DNA of 12,441 nucleotides, from the NCBI GenBank assembly GCA_913048145.1, contig CAJWVP010000047.1:1-12441 (forward strand), written 5' to 3'. Under the pieces are notes generated by a model, which was given only the letters and a program-made list of their open reading frames with translations, was not told where the DNA came from and searched no databases. A program made the position numbers and the translations under genes. This document shows, one piece after another, positions 1-6,143 of this stretch. Within the stretch, counting starts at the first letter, position 1, and every line of letters starts with the position of its first letter. The DNA is from an uncultured Rhodospirillaceae bacterium. Lineage in GTDB: Bacteria; Pseudomonadota; Alphaproteobacteria; Rhodospirillales; Casp-alpha2.

Positions 1-36
1 GCGAAGAACAATGGCGAAGGACCAAGGGCCTCCGCC
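1..36 (-). terminator. Probable rho-independent terminator after the TAXI binding-protein gene
   Basis: On the minus strand, 13 nt past the TAA stop, an 8-bp stem forms between 29-36 (GGCGGAGG as read on the minus strand) and 13-20 (CCUUCGCC). It has one G-U pair and an 8-nt loop. A moderately U-rich tail (AUUGUUCUU) follows in 12-4. The stem is strong but the U-run is interrupted, so termination is likely rather than certain. If it works, it separates the binding-protein gene from whatever lies beyond the window edge. Confidence 0.45.
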
Positions 37-49
37 ACCGATATCCAGA

Positions 50-1027
50 TTACATCCAGCCACGTTCTTTGTAGTACTTTATGGCACCGTCGTGCAGCGG
101 CGCGGAAAGCGCGTCTTTGATCATTTCACTTTCCTTTAACGTCGCAAACGCCGGATGCAAGTTCTTGAACTGCGCGAAGTTGTCGAACACTGATTTCACG
201 ACCGCGTAGACGGTGTCGTAGGGCGAACGGGTCGAGGACACAAACGTGACGCCCACACCAAAGGTTTTGATATCCTTCGGGTTGCCGCGATACATGCCGC
301 CCGGGATGGTCGTCCGGCGATAGAACGGGTTTTCTTTCACCAGTTTAGCGATGGCCGCGTTGTCGACGGCCGCGAATACGGCGTCACAGTTGGTCGTGGC
401 TTCCTTATTCAGAGCCGCAGGGTTAACAACCAGCCAGAAGAAGGCATCAATTTTGTTATCGCATAGTGCCGATGGGGTTTCCGCGGACTTCATCTGCGCG
501 GCCAACTTCAGATCGCCGTTGGACTTGCCCATGGCGCCCCACATGACACTCCAGGTGGCTAACGCACGGGAACCAGGGTTGCCGATGTTGACGCGTTTGC
601 CAACAAGATCATCAACGGTTTTCACGCCTGAGTCCTTGCGGGCCACGATACTAACCGGCTCGGCATGCACTGAGAACACGGCCCGCAACTCCTTGTAGGC
701 GCTTTGGCTCTTGAACTTGGACGAACCGTGATAGGCATGGAACTGCCAGTCCGACTGGGCAACGCCCATGTCCAGTTCACCCGCGCGGATCATATTGATG
801 TTGTCAACTGAACCACCCGTAGACTCCACGGAGCAACGCACACCGTGCTTCTTGCCACCCTTATTCACCAGACGGCAAATCGCGCTGCCCGTGGGATAGT
901 ACACACCGGTGACACCGCCGGTGCCGATGGAGATGAACTGTTTCTTCATAGCCGCATCTGCCGCGCCCACCACAAGGACCAGGCCCACCACAGTGGCGGC
1001 GGTAAGAAGAACTTTCTTCATTCTCAT
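50..1027 (-). CDS. TAXI-family TRAP transporter solute-binding protein (periplasmic)
   Basis: This 325-residue protein belongs to the TAXI family, which supplies the periplasmic binding component of TRAP-type secondary transporters. Family ligands include glutamate and other small organic acids; the ligand here cannot be read from sequence. It has a Sec signal peptide (basic MRMKK, hydrophobic residues 6-21, likely cleavage after A23-D24-A25). The family hallmark IGTGGVTGVYYPTG lies at about 34-47, and a second conserved patch, NIGNPGSRALATW, at about 147-159. The length is normal for the family. The ATG at 1027 was chosen because AGGAG (1035-1039) lies 7 nt upstream; the longer frame reaching 1069 has no support. 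The partner permease (usually a fused 4TM/12TM protein) is not in the window, and a terminator-like hairpin follows the gene. Confidence 0.92.
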   Translation of the reverse strand: MRMKKVLLTAATVVGLVLVVGAADAAMKKQFISIGTGGVTGVYYPTGSAICRLVNKGGKKHGVRCSVESTGGSVDNINMIRAGELDMGVAQSDWQFHAYHGSSKFKSQSAYKELRAVFSVHAEPVSIVARKDSGVKTVDDLVGKRVNIGNPGSRALATWSVMWGAMGKSNGDLKLAAQMKSAETPSALCDNKIDAFFWLVVNPAALNKEATTNCDAVFAAVDNAAIAKLVKENPFYRRTTIPGGMYRGNPKDIKTFGVGVTFVSSTRSPYDTVYAVVKSVFDNFAQFKNLHPAFATLKESEMIKDALSAPLHDGAIKYYKERGWM

Positions 1028-1034
1028 GGCTTTT

Positions 1035-1039
1035 CTCCT
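1035..1039 (-). promoter_or_regulatory. Ribosome binding site of the TAXI gene
   Basis: AGGAG on the minus strand is 7 nt before the ATG at 1027 and 13 nt before the next ATG at 1021. It therefore favours the MRMKK start and rules against the upstream start at 1069. Confidence 0.7.
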
Positions 1040-1070
1040 AGAGTTTTTACTCCCAGTGAATGTCTGCAAC

Positions 1071-1193
1071 TTAGCCCAGCAGCTTAAAATCGGGGTTCAC
1101 CAATTGCCCTGCGCCATCAAGCGCAAAATAGGCGCCCACCCAGGCCAAGCCCAACTGTCCGAACCAACCTGTCAGCGACTTACTTATCGTCAT
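1071..1193 (-). CDS. Possible 40-aa membrane peptide upstream of the TAXI gene
   Basis: An ATG at 1193 opens a 40-codon frame ending in TAA at 1071. It encodes MTISKSLTGWFGQLGLAW followed by VGAYFALDGAGQLV and a short polar tail. Residues about 9-24 are hydrophobic with two tryptophans, which could form one membrane-spanning or surface-seeking helix after a short basic start. It lies 43 nt upstream of the binding-protein gene on the same strand, with no terminator between. No Shine-Dalgarno sequence is visible. If the promoter-like site at 1204-1231 is right, the message would be almost leaderless. I do not recognise a family. It could instead be chance open frame within the TAXI 5' leader. 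Confidence 0.3.
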   Translation of the reverse strand: MTISKSLTGWFGQLGLAWVGAYFALDGAGQLVNPDFKLLG

Positions 1194-1203
1194 TAAGCGA
1201 TTC

Positions 1204-1231
1204 GAATTATTAAATTCTGTAACTTTTACAA
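1204..1231 (-). promoter_or_regulatory. Possible promoter for the TAXI gene
   Basis: In an AT-rich patch, TTGTAA (-35-like, 1226-1231) and TAATTC (-10-like, 1204-1209) are separated by 16 nt on the minus strand. The match to sigma-70 consensus is only partial. The location, upstream of the TAXI gene and downstream of the aminotransferase stop, is the main support. Confidence 0.25.
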
Positions 1232-1358
1232 CACGCAAGCGGGCTTCTCCCCGTGCAGGACTATCCCTAGGAAAACTGTGCACCCATCCGGCCGCGGGTG
1301 ACAAGGGTTTGCTGCGCAGAGGCGGGGCGATCCCAGATCATGGCGAGGTGGGTCCGCA

Positions 1359-2702
1359 TTATTCTTTGACCTCCGCCAAGGCCGTATCCACGGCCTTTCC
1401 CAATTTCTTCACCAATTCATCAAGCTCATCAAGCGTGATAATAAACGGCGGTGCCAGTAGGACATGATCGCCCTCGGCGCCATCTGCGGTGCCACCGCCG
1501 GGATAGCAGATGAGGCCTTCGCGCATGGCCGCGGCTTTGATCTTGGTGTGCAGTTTCTTGGCCGGATCGAAAGCCTTTTTGGAGGCCCGATCGGCCACAA
1601 ATTCGATCCCAAGAAACAGTCCCCGCCCCCGGATGTCTCCGACGTGCGGGTGATTGCCGAACCGCTCGCTCAGTTTGGTGACCAACTGTTCGCCAAGTTC
1701 GCGCACATCCGCCAGAAGGTTTTGGTCCTTGACTTTGCGCTGCACGGCCAGAGACCCAGCACAGGCTGTGGGATGGCCCATGTAGGTATGGCCGTGCTGA
1801 AAGAGGCTGGAACCCCGCTGGAACGTTTCCAACACCTTGCTGTTGACTATGGTGGCGCCAATCGGTTGGTAGCCGGCGCCCAACCCTTTCGCGACACAGA
1901 TGATGTCGGGCGAGATGCCGTCTTGTTCACAGGCGAACAAGGTCCCCGTTCTGCCCATGCCGCACATGACCTCATCGAGGATCAACAGCACGCCATGTCG
2001 ACCGCAAATCTCTCGGACACGTTTGAAGTAGCCGGCCACGGGCGGGATCACACCGGCCGTCGCACCACCCACCGTTTCGGCGATGAACGCGGCGACGTTC
2101 TCCGGGCCGAGACGTTGTATCTCCGCCTCCAACTCGTCAGCCACTCGGTGTCCGTATTCCTCCTCCGATTCATCGTCACCACGGCCCCGGTAGGCATAGC
2201 ACGGCGAAATGTGCGACGCCTCGGTCAGGAGTTCTTTGAACGGCTCACGCCGCCACACATTACCTCCCACAGAGAGCGCGCCCAACGTGTTACCGTGATA
2301 GCTTTGCTGTCGAGCGATAAACTTATTGCGGGACGGCTCACCGATCTCCAGGAAATACTGGCGCGCCATCTTAAGGCCAGCCTCTACCGCTTCCGAGCCC
2401 CCAGACACGAAATAGACGGCACCGAAACCATCCGGCGCTTGCTCGATCAAGAGGTCCGCCAACTCCTCTGCCGGGCCAGACGTGAAGAAGCCCGTATGCG
2501 CGAAGGCCAAGGTGTCCAGTTGATCCTTGATCGCTTCGATGACGTCCGGATCGCCGTGGCCAAGACAGGAAACGGCGGCGCCGCCCGAGGCATCCAGGTA
2601 GCGCTTACCGTCGGCATCGATGAGATACACGCCCTCGCCGCCGACTGCGCGGGGCATATCCTTGCCCAGTTGACGATGAAAGACGCGGGATTGGTCGTTC
2701 AT
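1359..2702 (-). CDS. Class-III PLP-dependent aminotransferase (aspartate aminotransferase family)
   Basis: This 447-residue fold-type I aminotransferase is of the class-III (omega/ornithine-type) group. Visible features in order: N-terminal strand GVYLIDADGKRYLDASGG (about 24-41); phosphate-binding GGSEA (101-105); SYHGNT (134-139) with the aromatic that stacks on the cofactor; ILDEV (241-245), whose Asp243 would bind the pyridine nitrogen; AKGLGAGYQP with Schiff-base Lys272; HTYMGHPTACA (305-315); and RGRGLFLGIE (358-367). All key residues are present. The cytosolic enzyme would move an amino group from an amine or amino acid to a keto acid; the substrate pair cannot be assigned. The ATG at 2702 was chosen because AGGAG (2713-2717) lies 10 nt upstream and the family starts near this point. 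An upstream in-frame ATG at 2729 would add only unconserved residues. The TAXI gene follows on the same strand, which hints at shared amino-acid use but does not prove it. Confidence 0.93.
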   Translation of the reverse strand: MNDQSRVFHRQLGKDMPRAVGGEGVYLIDADGKRYLDASGGAAVSCLGHGDPDVIEAIKDQLDTLAFAHTGFFTSGPAEELADLLIEQAPDGFGAVYFVSGGSEAVEAGLKMARQYFLEIGEPSRNKFIARQQSYHGNTLGALSVGGNVWRREPFKELLTEASHISPCYAYRGRGDDESEEEYGHRVADELEAEIQRLGPENVAAFIAETVGGATAGVIPPVAGYFKRVREICGRHGVLLILDEVMCGMGRTGTLFACEQDGISPDIICVAKGLGAGYQPIGATIVNSKVLETFQRGSSLFQHGHTYMGHPTACAGSLAVQRKVKDQNLLADVRELGEQLVTKLSERFGNHPHVGDIRGRGLFLGIEFVADRASKKAFDPAKKLHTKIKAAAMREGLICYPGGGTADGAEGDHVLLAPPFIITLDELDELVKKLGKAVDTALAEVKE

Positions 2703-3001
2703 GAGCTCAGTTCTCCTAATTCGATCCATCGATTCGGGATTTGACTCCAATAGGCATCGAAATACCGGGGCTAACGCTCAGAATTGCGGTTCGCCGACAT
2801 GACGCGGACAATGCGGGGCAAGGTGTAAAGTTGAATACCCACTTTCTTCGCCAACGTGCACATCGATTTCAAAGCCACCCGTAACAAAACCTACTGGGAC
2901 GCGAGCTGAGGCGCGAGAAGCGCGAGACGATATGATCGTTTACCTCTGAATCTTCCATCTCTGCCGCATATTTGGTCTTGGTTATAAAGGGAGGGAAACT
3001 A

Positions 3002-3028
3002 ATTATGATTTAGGATCTACTGTGACAA
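3002..3028 (-). promoter_or_regulatory. Weak promoter candidate for the aminotransferase
   Basis: On the minus strand TTGTCA (3023-3028; 5 of 6 to the -35 consensus) precedes CATAAT (3002-3007; 5 of 6 to the -10 consensus). The 15-nt spacer is shorter than optimal. It lies in the AT-rich patch about 300 nt upstream of the ATG, so a long leader would be implied. Confidence 0.25.
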
Positions 3029-3069
3029 AATGAAACACTATATCAATTCATGAGACAACTATTTCATTT
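3028..3069. repeat. Spaced inverted repeat in the apt upstream region
   Basis: AAATGAAA at 3028-3035 and TTTCATTT at 3062-3069 are exact reverse complements, separated by 26 nt. The arms are AT-only except for one G/C and could be an operator-type pair or a chance match in AT-rich DNA. Confidence 0.3.
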
Positions 3070-3171
3070 CCCCTGCTCCACGGCCCCACCGCTAGGAACG
3101 AGCATGTTTGATTGATCCCGTTCCTGTCATTAACGTGTTCCCGAGAGTTCATTACGCGCGGAAATTTCATC

Positions 3172-3687
3172 ATGAATTTGAAAGACCACATCCGGTCCAT
3201 CCCCGACTTCCCGAAGCCGGGCATTCTGTTTTATGACATCTCGACCCTTTTGGCCCATCCTGATGCATGGAACGTGGCCCTGGGCCGGCTGTCCAAGGCC
3301 GTTTCCCAGCACAAGCCAGATATGCTGGCGGGAATTGAATCGCGGGGCTTTCTGGTTGCCGCGCCCTTGGCCTCGCGCTTGGGCCTGGGCTTCACTATGG
3401 TCCGCAAGGAAGGCAAGCTGCCGGGGGCGCTTGTCAGCCATGAGTACGAGTTGGAATACGGATCCGACACCATCCAAATTCAGGAAGATTGCGTCCAACC
3501 GGGCCAACGGATCGTCATTCTGGACGATCTGCTGGCAACTGGCGGCACGTTGGGGGCTTCCGTCGATCTGTTTAAGAAGGTTGGCGCCAAAGTGGTCGGC
3601 GCAGCCTGCATCATCGAGCTGACGTTCCTGAACGGCCGCGATCGTTTTGATATTCCCATCGACACGCTGATCGCCTACGACGACTGA
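3172..3687 (+). CDS. apt: Adenine phosphoribosyltransferase
   Basis: This 171-residue cytosolic enzyme of purine salvage makes AMP and pyrophosphate from adenine and PRPP. The N-terminal IRSIPDFPKPGILFYDISTLL (starting at residue 7) is characteristic of Apt, including the Pro-rich adenine-pocket segment. ESRGF is at 56-60, the flexible-loop region about 80-106 (KLPGALVSHEYELEYGSD), and the PRPP-binding motif IVILDDLLATGGT at 114-126. The length matches the family (about 170-180). The ATG at 3172 gives the conserved N-terminus and has a weak GGAA 8 nt upstream; an in-frame TTG at 3112 would add 20 unconserved residues. The last 13 nt overlap the 3' end of the convergent mutY. Confidence 0.96.
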   Translation: MNLKDHIRSIPDFPKPGILFYDISTLLAHPDAWNVALGRLSKAVSQHKPDMLAGIESRGFLVAAPLASRLGLGFTMVRKEGKLPGALVSHEYELEYGSDTIQIQEDCVQPGQRIVILDDLLATGGTLGASVDLFKKVGAKVVGAACIIELTFLNGRDRFDIPIDTLIAYDD

Positions 3688-4721
3688 GCGGCCGCGGCGG
3701 CGACCTTCTTCATCGCCGTCGGCAGGGCCAGATCACCAAAATCATCGGGGTGGCACCATCTACCGTCGCTGCCATCGACGGCGCCACGCATCACAGTTAA
3801 TTCCAACAGAAAATGCGTGAAGCCGTGAGTGACAGGTTCCGCAAGCGCGCACCAATCTGCAGTAGCTGGTGCCCAATCGTGCCAGGAATTGCCCTCCCAC
3901 GCTAGTTCCCGCCATTCGGTGGTCGGAAATTCTATCATTCCACCCAACAAACCCGTCTCCGGCCGGCGGCGAACCAGGACTGCGCCATCGCCACGCACAG
4001 CCCAGAACACCACCCCGTGTCGCTTCGGGCGTGCCTTCTTGGGCGCCTTCAACGGGTAGCGGCTGGGATTCGCCTCGTTTTTGGCCAGGCAGCGGCCCGA
4101 CAAGGGGCAAATCTCGCAATCCGCCTTCTTCGGCTTGCACACCGTCGCCCCGAGATCCATCAGGGCCTGGGCGAAGTCGCCAGCACGCCGTGTCGGCGTC
4201 AGTGCCTCGGCGAGCGTGCGGATCTGGGGTTTTGATTTCGGCAGCGGATCGGGAACGGCGTATAGCCGTGCCACGACCCGTTCGATGTTAGCGTCGACGG
4301 GCGTCGCCTTTCGGCCGAACGCAATGGCGGCGATGGCCGCCGCCGTATAGGGACCGATACCCGGCAAGGCACGCAGTCCGAGCTCCGTGTCTGGAAATTG
4401 TCCGCCATATTCAACGCTCACGACCTGGGCGCATTTGTGCAGGTTTCGGGCCCGCGTATAATAGCCAAGCCCCTGCCAAGCATGCAGCACATCATCCAGG
4501 GACGCCTCCGCCAAATCACCAACTTGTGGCCACTTTGCCAAAAAATTGCCGTAATAGGGGGTCACTGTTGCTACCGTCGTTTGCTGCAGCATGATTTCGC
4601 TCAACCAGACGGCGTAAGGGTCGGGAACCTCTCCAGGAGCTACCCGCCACGACAAGATGCGGCGATGGGCATCGTACCAATCAAGTAAGGATTTTGCGAT
4701 GGTGGCGGGTTCAGCAGGCAC
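3675..4721 (-). CDS. mutY: A/G-specific adenine DNA glycosylase MutY
   Basis: This 348-residue base-excision repair enzyme removes adenine mispaired with 8-oxoguanine. The N-terminal HhH-GPD domain contains SEIMLQQTT with catalytic Glu42, GLGYYTRARNLH (85-96), the helix-hairpin-helix LPGIGPYTAAAI (119-130), and catalytic Asp143 in PVDANIERV. The iron-sulfur ligands follow the exact MutY spacing C195-X6-C202-X2-C205-X5-C211. The C-terminal Nudix-like 8-oxoG recognition domain runs from about 232 to the end and includes the conserved VTHGFTHF segment (297-304). Length is typical. The start is a GTG at 4721; an in-frame stop lies 9 nt upstream and no strong Shine-Dalgarno sequence is present, so GTG is the only plausible start that keeps the conserved N-terminus. 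It is divergent from the DUF721 gene and overlaps convergent apt. Confidence 0.97.
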   Translation of the reverse strand: MPAEPATIAKSLLDWYDAHRRILSWRVAPGEVPDPYAVWLSEIMLQQTTVATVTPYYGNFLAKWPQVGDLAEASLDDVLHAWQGLGYYTRARNLHKCAQVVSVEYGGQFPDTELGLRALPGIGPYTAAAIAAIAFGRKATPVDANIERVVARLYAVPDPLPKSKPQIRTLAEALTPTRRAGDFAQALMDLGATVCKPKKADCEICPLSGRCLAKNEANPSRYPLKAPKKARPKRHGVVFWAVRGDGAVLVRRRPETGLLGGMIEFPTTEWRELAWEGNSWHDWAPATADWCALAEPVTHGFTHFLLELTVMRGAVDGSDGRWCHPDDFGDLALPTAMKKVAAAAAQSS

Positions 4722-4758
4722 GTTTGATCACAATCAGTTGGGTAGACGCCGCCTCTTG

Positions 4759-4787
4759 TTGCGGAGGTCGATGTCTGACCTTACCAT
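4759..4787 (+). promoter_or_regulatory. Weak promoter candidate for the DUF721 gene
   Basis: TTGCGG (4759-4764) and TACCAT (4782-4787) are spaced by 17 nt, 37 nt before the ATG at 4825. The -35 matches 3 of 6 positions and the -10 matches 4 of 6. Position between the divergent mutY and DUF721 genes is the main argument. Confidence 0.25.
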
Positions 4788-4824
4788 ACCGCGATCGCCT
4801 GACCAAAGGACGGATTGTTGAGAT

Positions 4825-5334
4825 ATGGCTGCCTACCGGTTTCGCCCCAGTAACCGCCGCAATCGCGCTGAAACACTCGGCACGACGGTGTCTCGGCTGA
4901 CCAAGCCGATTTTTGGCAAGCGCGGTCTCGCTGACGGGACTGTGGCTAAGGAATGGAGCCAGATCGTCGGTCCTATAATCGCTAAACATTCACGGCCCGA
5001 CCGCATCACCTACGCCAATCGGGAGCGTCACTCCGGTCTGTTGCATTTGCGCGTCGACCATTCCGCCATGGCCACGGAGCTTCAGCACCTGGAACCGCAG
5101 CTTCTGGAGCGCATCAACGGTTATTTCGGCTTCAAGGCGGTCGCCAAAATGCGGTATATCCACGGCCCACTGGCCGACGTCCCGGCCGCTAATACGTCCG
5201 CCGCGCCGCGGCCCGCACCGCCGCAGAATCCCATAGTCGCTCAGGAAGTCACAACCATCGCGGACCCAGAACTTCGCGAGGCCTTGAACCGCCTCGGCAA
5301 CGCGGTCTACCACGACGACACCGATTTTAAATAG
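4825..5334 (+). CDS. DUF721 / DciA-like protein
   Basis: This 169-residue protein has the DUF721 (DciA) domain. Family members help load the replicative helicase DnaB in bacteria that lack DnaC or DnaI; that role is known for the family and inferred here. Visible signature: a basic N-terminus (RFRPSNRRNR), W44 in KEWSQIVGPIIAKHSRP (42-58), strands GLLHLRV (71-77), and the helix LEPQLLERINGYFG (89-102) ending in the conserved ERIN. A Pro/Ala-rich linker at about 119-138 leads to a C-terminal helix (DPELREALNRLG, 147-158). The ATG at 4825 is preceded by AAAGGA at 14 nt, a rather distant ribosome binding site. Placement next to mutY and upstream of a DsbA-like gene and smc matches the usual alphaproteobacterial order. 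Confidence 0.9.
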   Translation: MAAYRFRPSNRRNRAETLGTTVSRLTKPIFGKRGLADGTVAKEWSQIVGPIIAKHSRPDRITYANRERHSGLLHLRVDHSAMATELQHLEPQLLERINGYFGFKAVAKMRYIHGPLADVPAANTSAAPRPAPPQNPIVAQEVTTIADPELREALNRLGNAVYHDDTDFK

Positions 5335-5339
5335 AATGT

Positions 5340-5357
5340 TGGTGGCCTTCGCCACCA
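5340..5357 (+). other. Stem-loop just after the DUF721 gene
   Basis: A perfect 7-bp stem, TGGTGGC (5340-5346) and GCCACCA (5351-5357), closes a 4-nt CTTC loop. It begins 6 nt past the DUF721 stop. No T-run follows, so it is not a standard intrinsic terminator; it may stabilise the 3' end or attenuate read-through. Confidence 0.4.
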
Positions 5358-5391
5358 CGACTATCTGTGGAAAACATTGACAAAATTGGTC

Positions 5392-5421
5392 TCGACTCGC
5401 CCGAATTCACGGTTCTATAGT
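5392..5421 (+). promoter_or_regulatory. Promoter candidate for dsbA-like gene and smc
   Basis: TCGACT (5392-5397) and TATAGT (5416-5421) are spaced by 18 nt. The -10 matches 5 of 6 consensus positions and the -35 matches 4 of 6. The predicted transcript would start about 20 nt before the Shine-Dalgarno-TTG start region at 5440-5451. A perfect TTGACA at 5377-5382 is also nearby, but no good -10 lies at the right distance from it. Confidence 0.4.
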
Positions 5422-5439
5422 CAACAACATCTGGTGCCC

Positions 5440-5445
5440 AGGAGG
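5440..5445 (+). promoter_or_regulatory. Strong ribosome binding site that decides a TTG start
   Basis: AGGAGG lies 5 nt before the TTG at 5451 and 26 nt before the first in-frame ATG at 5472. This makes TTG the real start of the DsbA-like gene. Confidence 0.75.
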
Positions 5446-5450
5446 GGACT

Positions 5451-6113
5451 TTGTCACGATATCTACTAGCGATGCTCCAATTTTCCACACGCCGCTCCGT
5501 CTTAGCTGGCGTGGTCGGGGTCAGCGCCTTGGGTTTTTTAGGATTGGCGCCGGCGCCGTCCCATGCGGGCGTCGCGAGCTTTACGGACTCCATAAAAGAA
5601 ATGGTTATCGGACAAGCGGACGCGCCGCTTACGATCGTCGAGTACGCGTCGTTGGGCTGCTCTCATTGCGCCAGCTTCCATCACGACACCTACCCTCAAC
5701 TCAAGAAAGACTACATCGACACGGGTAAGGTGAAATTCGTGTTCCGTGACTTTCCCCTGGGCACGCCGGCCCTGGCCGCGACCATGATCGCGCGCTGCTC
5801 AGGCTCGCAACGATATTTTGGCTTCGTCGATATGTTCTTCCGCGCGCAACCGCAGTGGTCACGGGCAAGCAATCCGTTGGACGCGCTGACCAAGGTGGCG
5901 CGCTTCGGCGGCATGCCGTCAGCCGACGTGCAGGCCTGCATCAGCAACCAGAAGCTCCTCGATCATATCCAGGGGCTGAAGGAAAAGGCCTACAAAGAAG
6001 ACGGGGTCAATGCCACGCCCTACTTCGTCATTGGCACTGAGAAGTTGTCCGGTGGCCTGCCCTACGACGAGTTCAAGAAGATCGTCGATCGGGAATTGGC
6101 AAAGGTCCAATAG
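5451..6113 (+). CDS. DsbA-like periplasmic thiol:disulfide oxidoreductase
   Basis: This 220-residue thioredoxin-fold protein (DsbA / thioredoxin_4 type) probably forms or rearranges disulfide bonds in envelope proteins. The N-terminus carries a signal with STRRSVLAG (12-20), a twin-arginine-like motif, then a hydrophobic stretch to about residue 32 and likely cleavage after S37-H38-A39. The active site is C70-S-H-C73 in YASLGCSHCASFH; the cis-proline is P190 in NATPYFVIG. Two more cysteines, C116 and C163, sit in the inserted helical domain. The TTG start at 5451 is supported by AGGAGG at 5 nt; starting at the ATG 5472 would keep the twin arginine but lose the ribosome site. smc begins 30 nt downstream on the same strand, suggesting co-transcription. 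Sec export is an alternative to Tat. Confidence 0.92.
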   Translation: MSRYLLAMLQFSTRRSVLAGVVGVSALGFLGLAPAPSHAGVASFTDSIKEMVIGQADAPLTIVEYASLGCSHCASFHHDTYPQLKKDYIDTGKVKFVFRDFPLGTPALAATMIARCSGSQRYFGFVDMFFRAQPQWSRASNPLDALTKVARFGGMPSADVQACISNQKLLDHIQGLKEKAYKEDGVNATPYFVIGTEKLSGGLPYDEFKKIVDRELAKVQ

Positions 6114-6143
6114 GGCCAGCAAGATTAAGGGAAGACATCGACC

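Larger units (their letters stand above)
2703..3171. other. Non-coding divergent intergenic region
   Basis: This 469-nt gap lies between the starts of the aminotransferase (minus) and apt (plus). Positions 2970-3070 are clearly more AT-rich than the surroundings and probably hold the promoters of both genes. A short tandem duplication (GCGCGAGA at 2911-2918 and 2920-2927) and a spaced inverted repeat (3028-3069) are present. A 30-codon minus-strand frame at 2771-2863 has no ribosome binding site and no recognisable product, so I do not call it. No RNA gene or mobile-element end is visible. Confidence 0.6.

Noticed and set aside
1464..2744. 426-codon plus-strand open frame
   Set aside because: It is fully antisense to the aminotransferase, which has all its catalytic motifs. 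The frame shows no recognisable domain and is a GC-driven shadow.
2771..2863. 30-codon minus-strand frame in the divergent intergenic region
   Set aside because: It has no ribosome binding site or recognisable product, and is short enough to arise by chance.
5366..5374. TGTGGAAAA, one mismatch from a DnaA box (reverse orientation), close to the DciA-like gene
   Set aside because: A single imperfect 9-mer without neighbouring boxes or an AT-rich unwinding element does not support an origin.
5377..5382. Perfect TTGACA -35 hexamer
   Set aside because: No acceptable -10 lies 16-18 nt downstream. The TCGACT/TATAGT pair 15 nt further on fits better.
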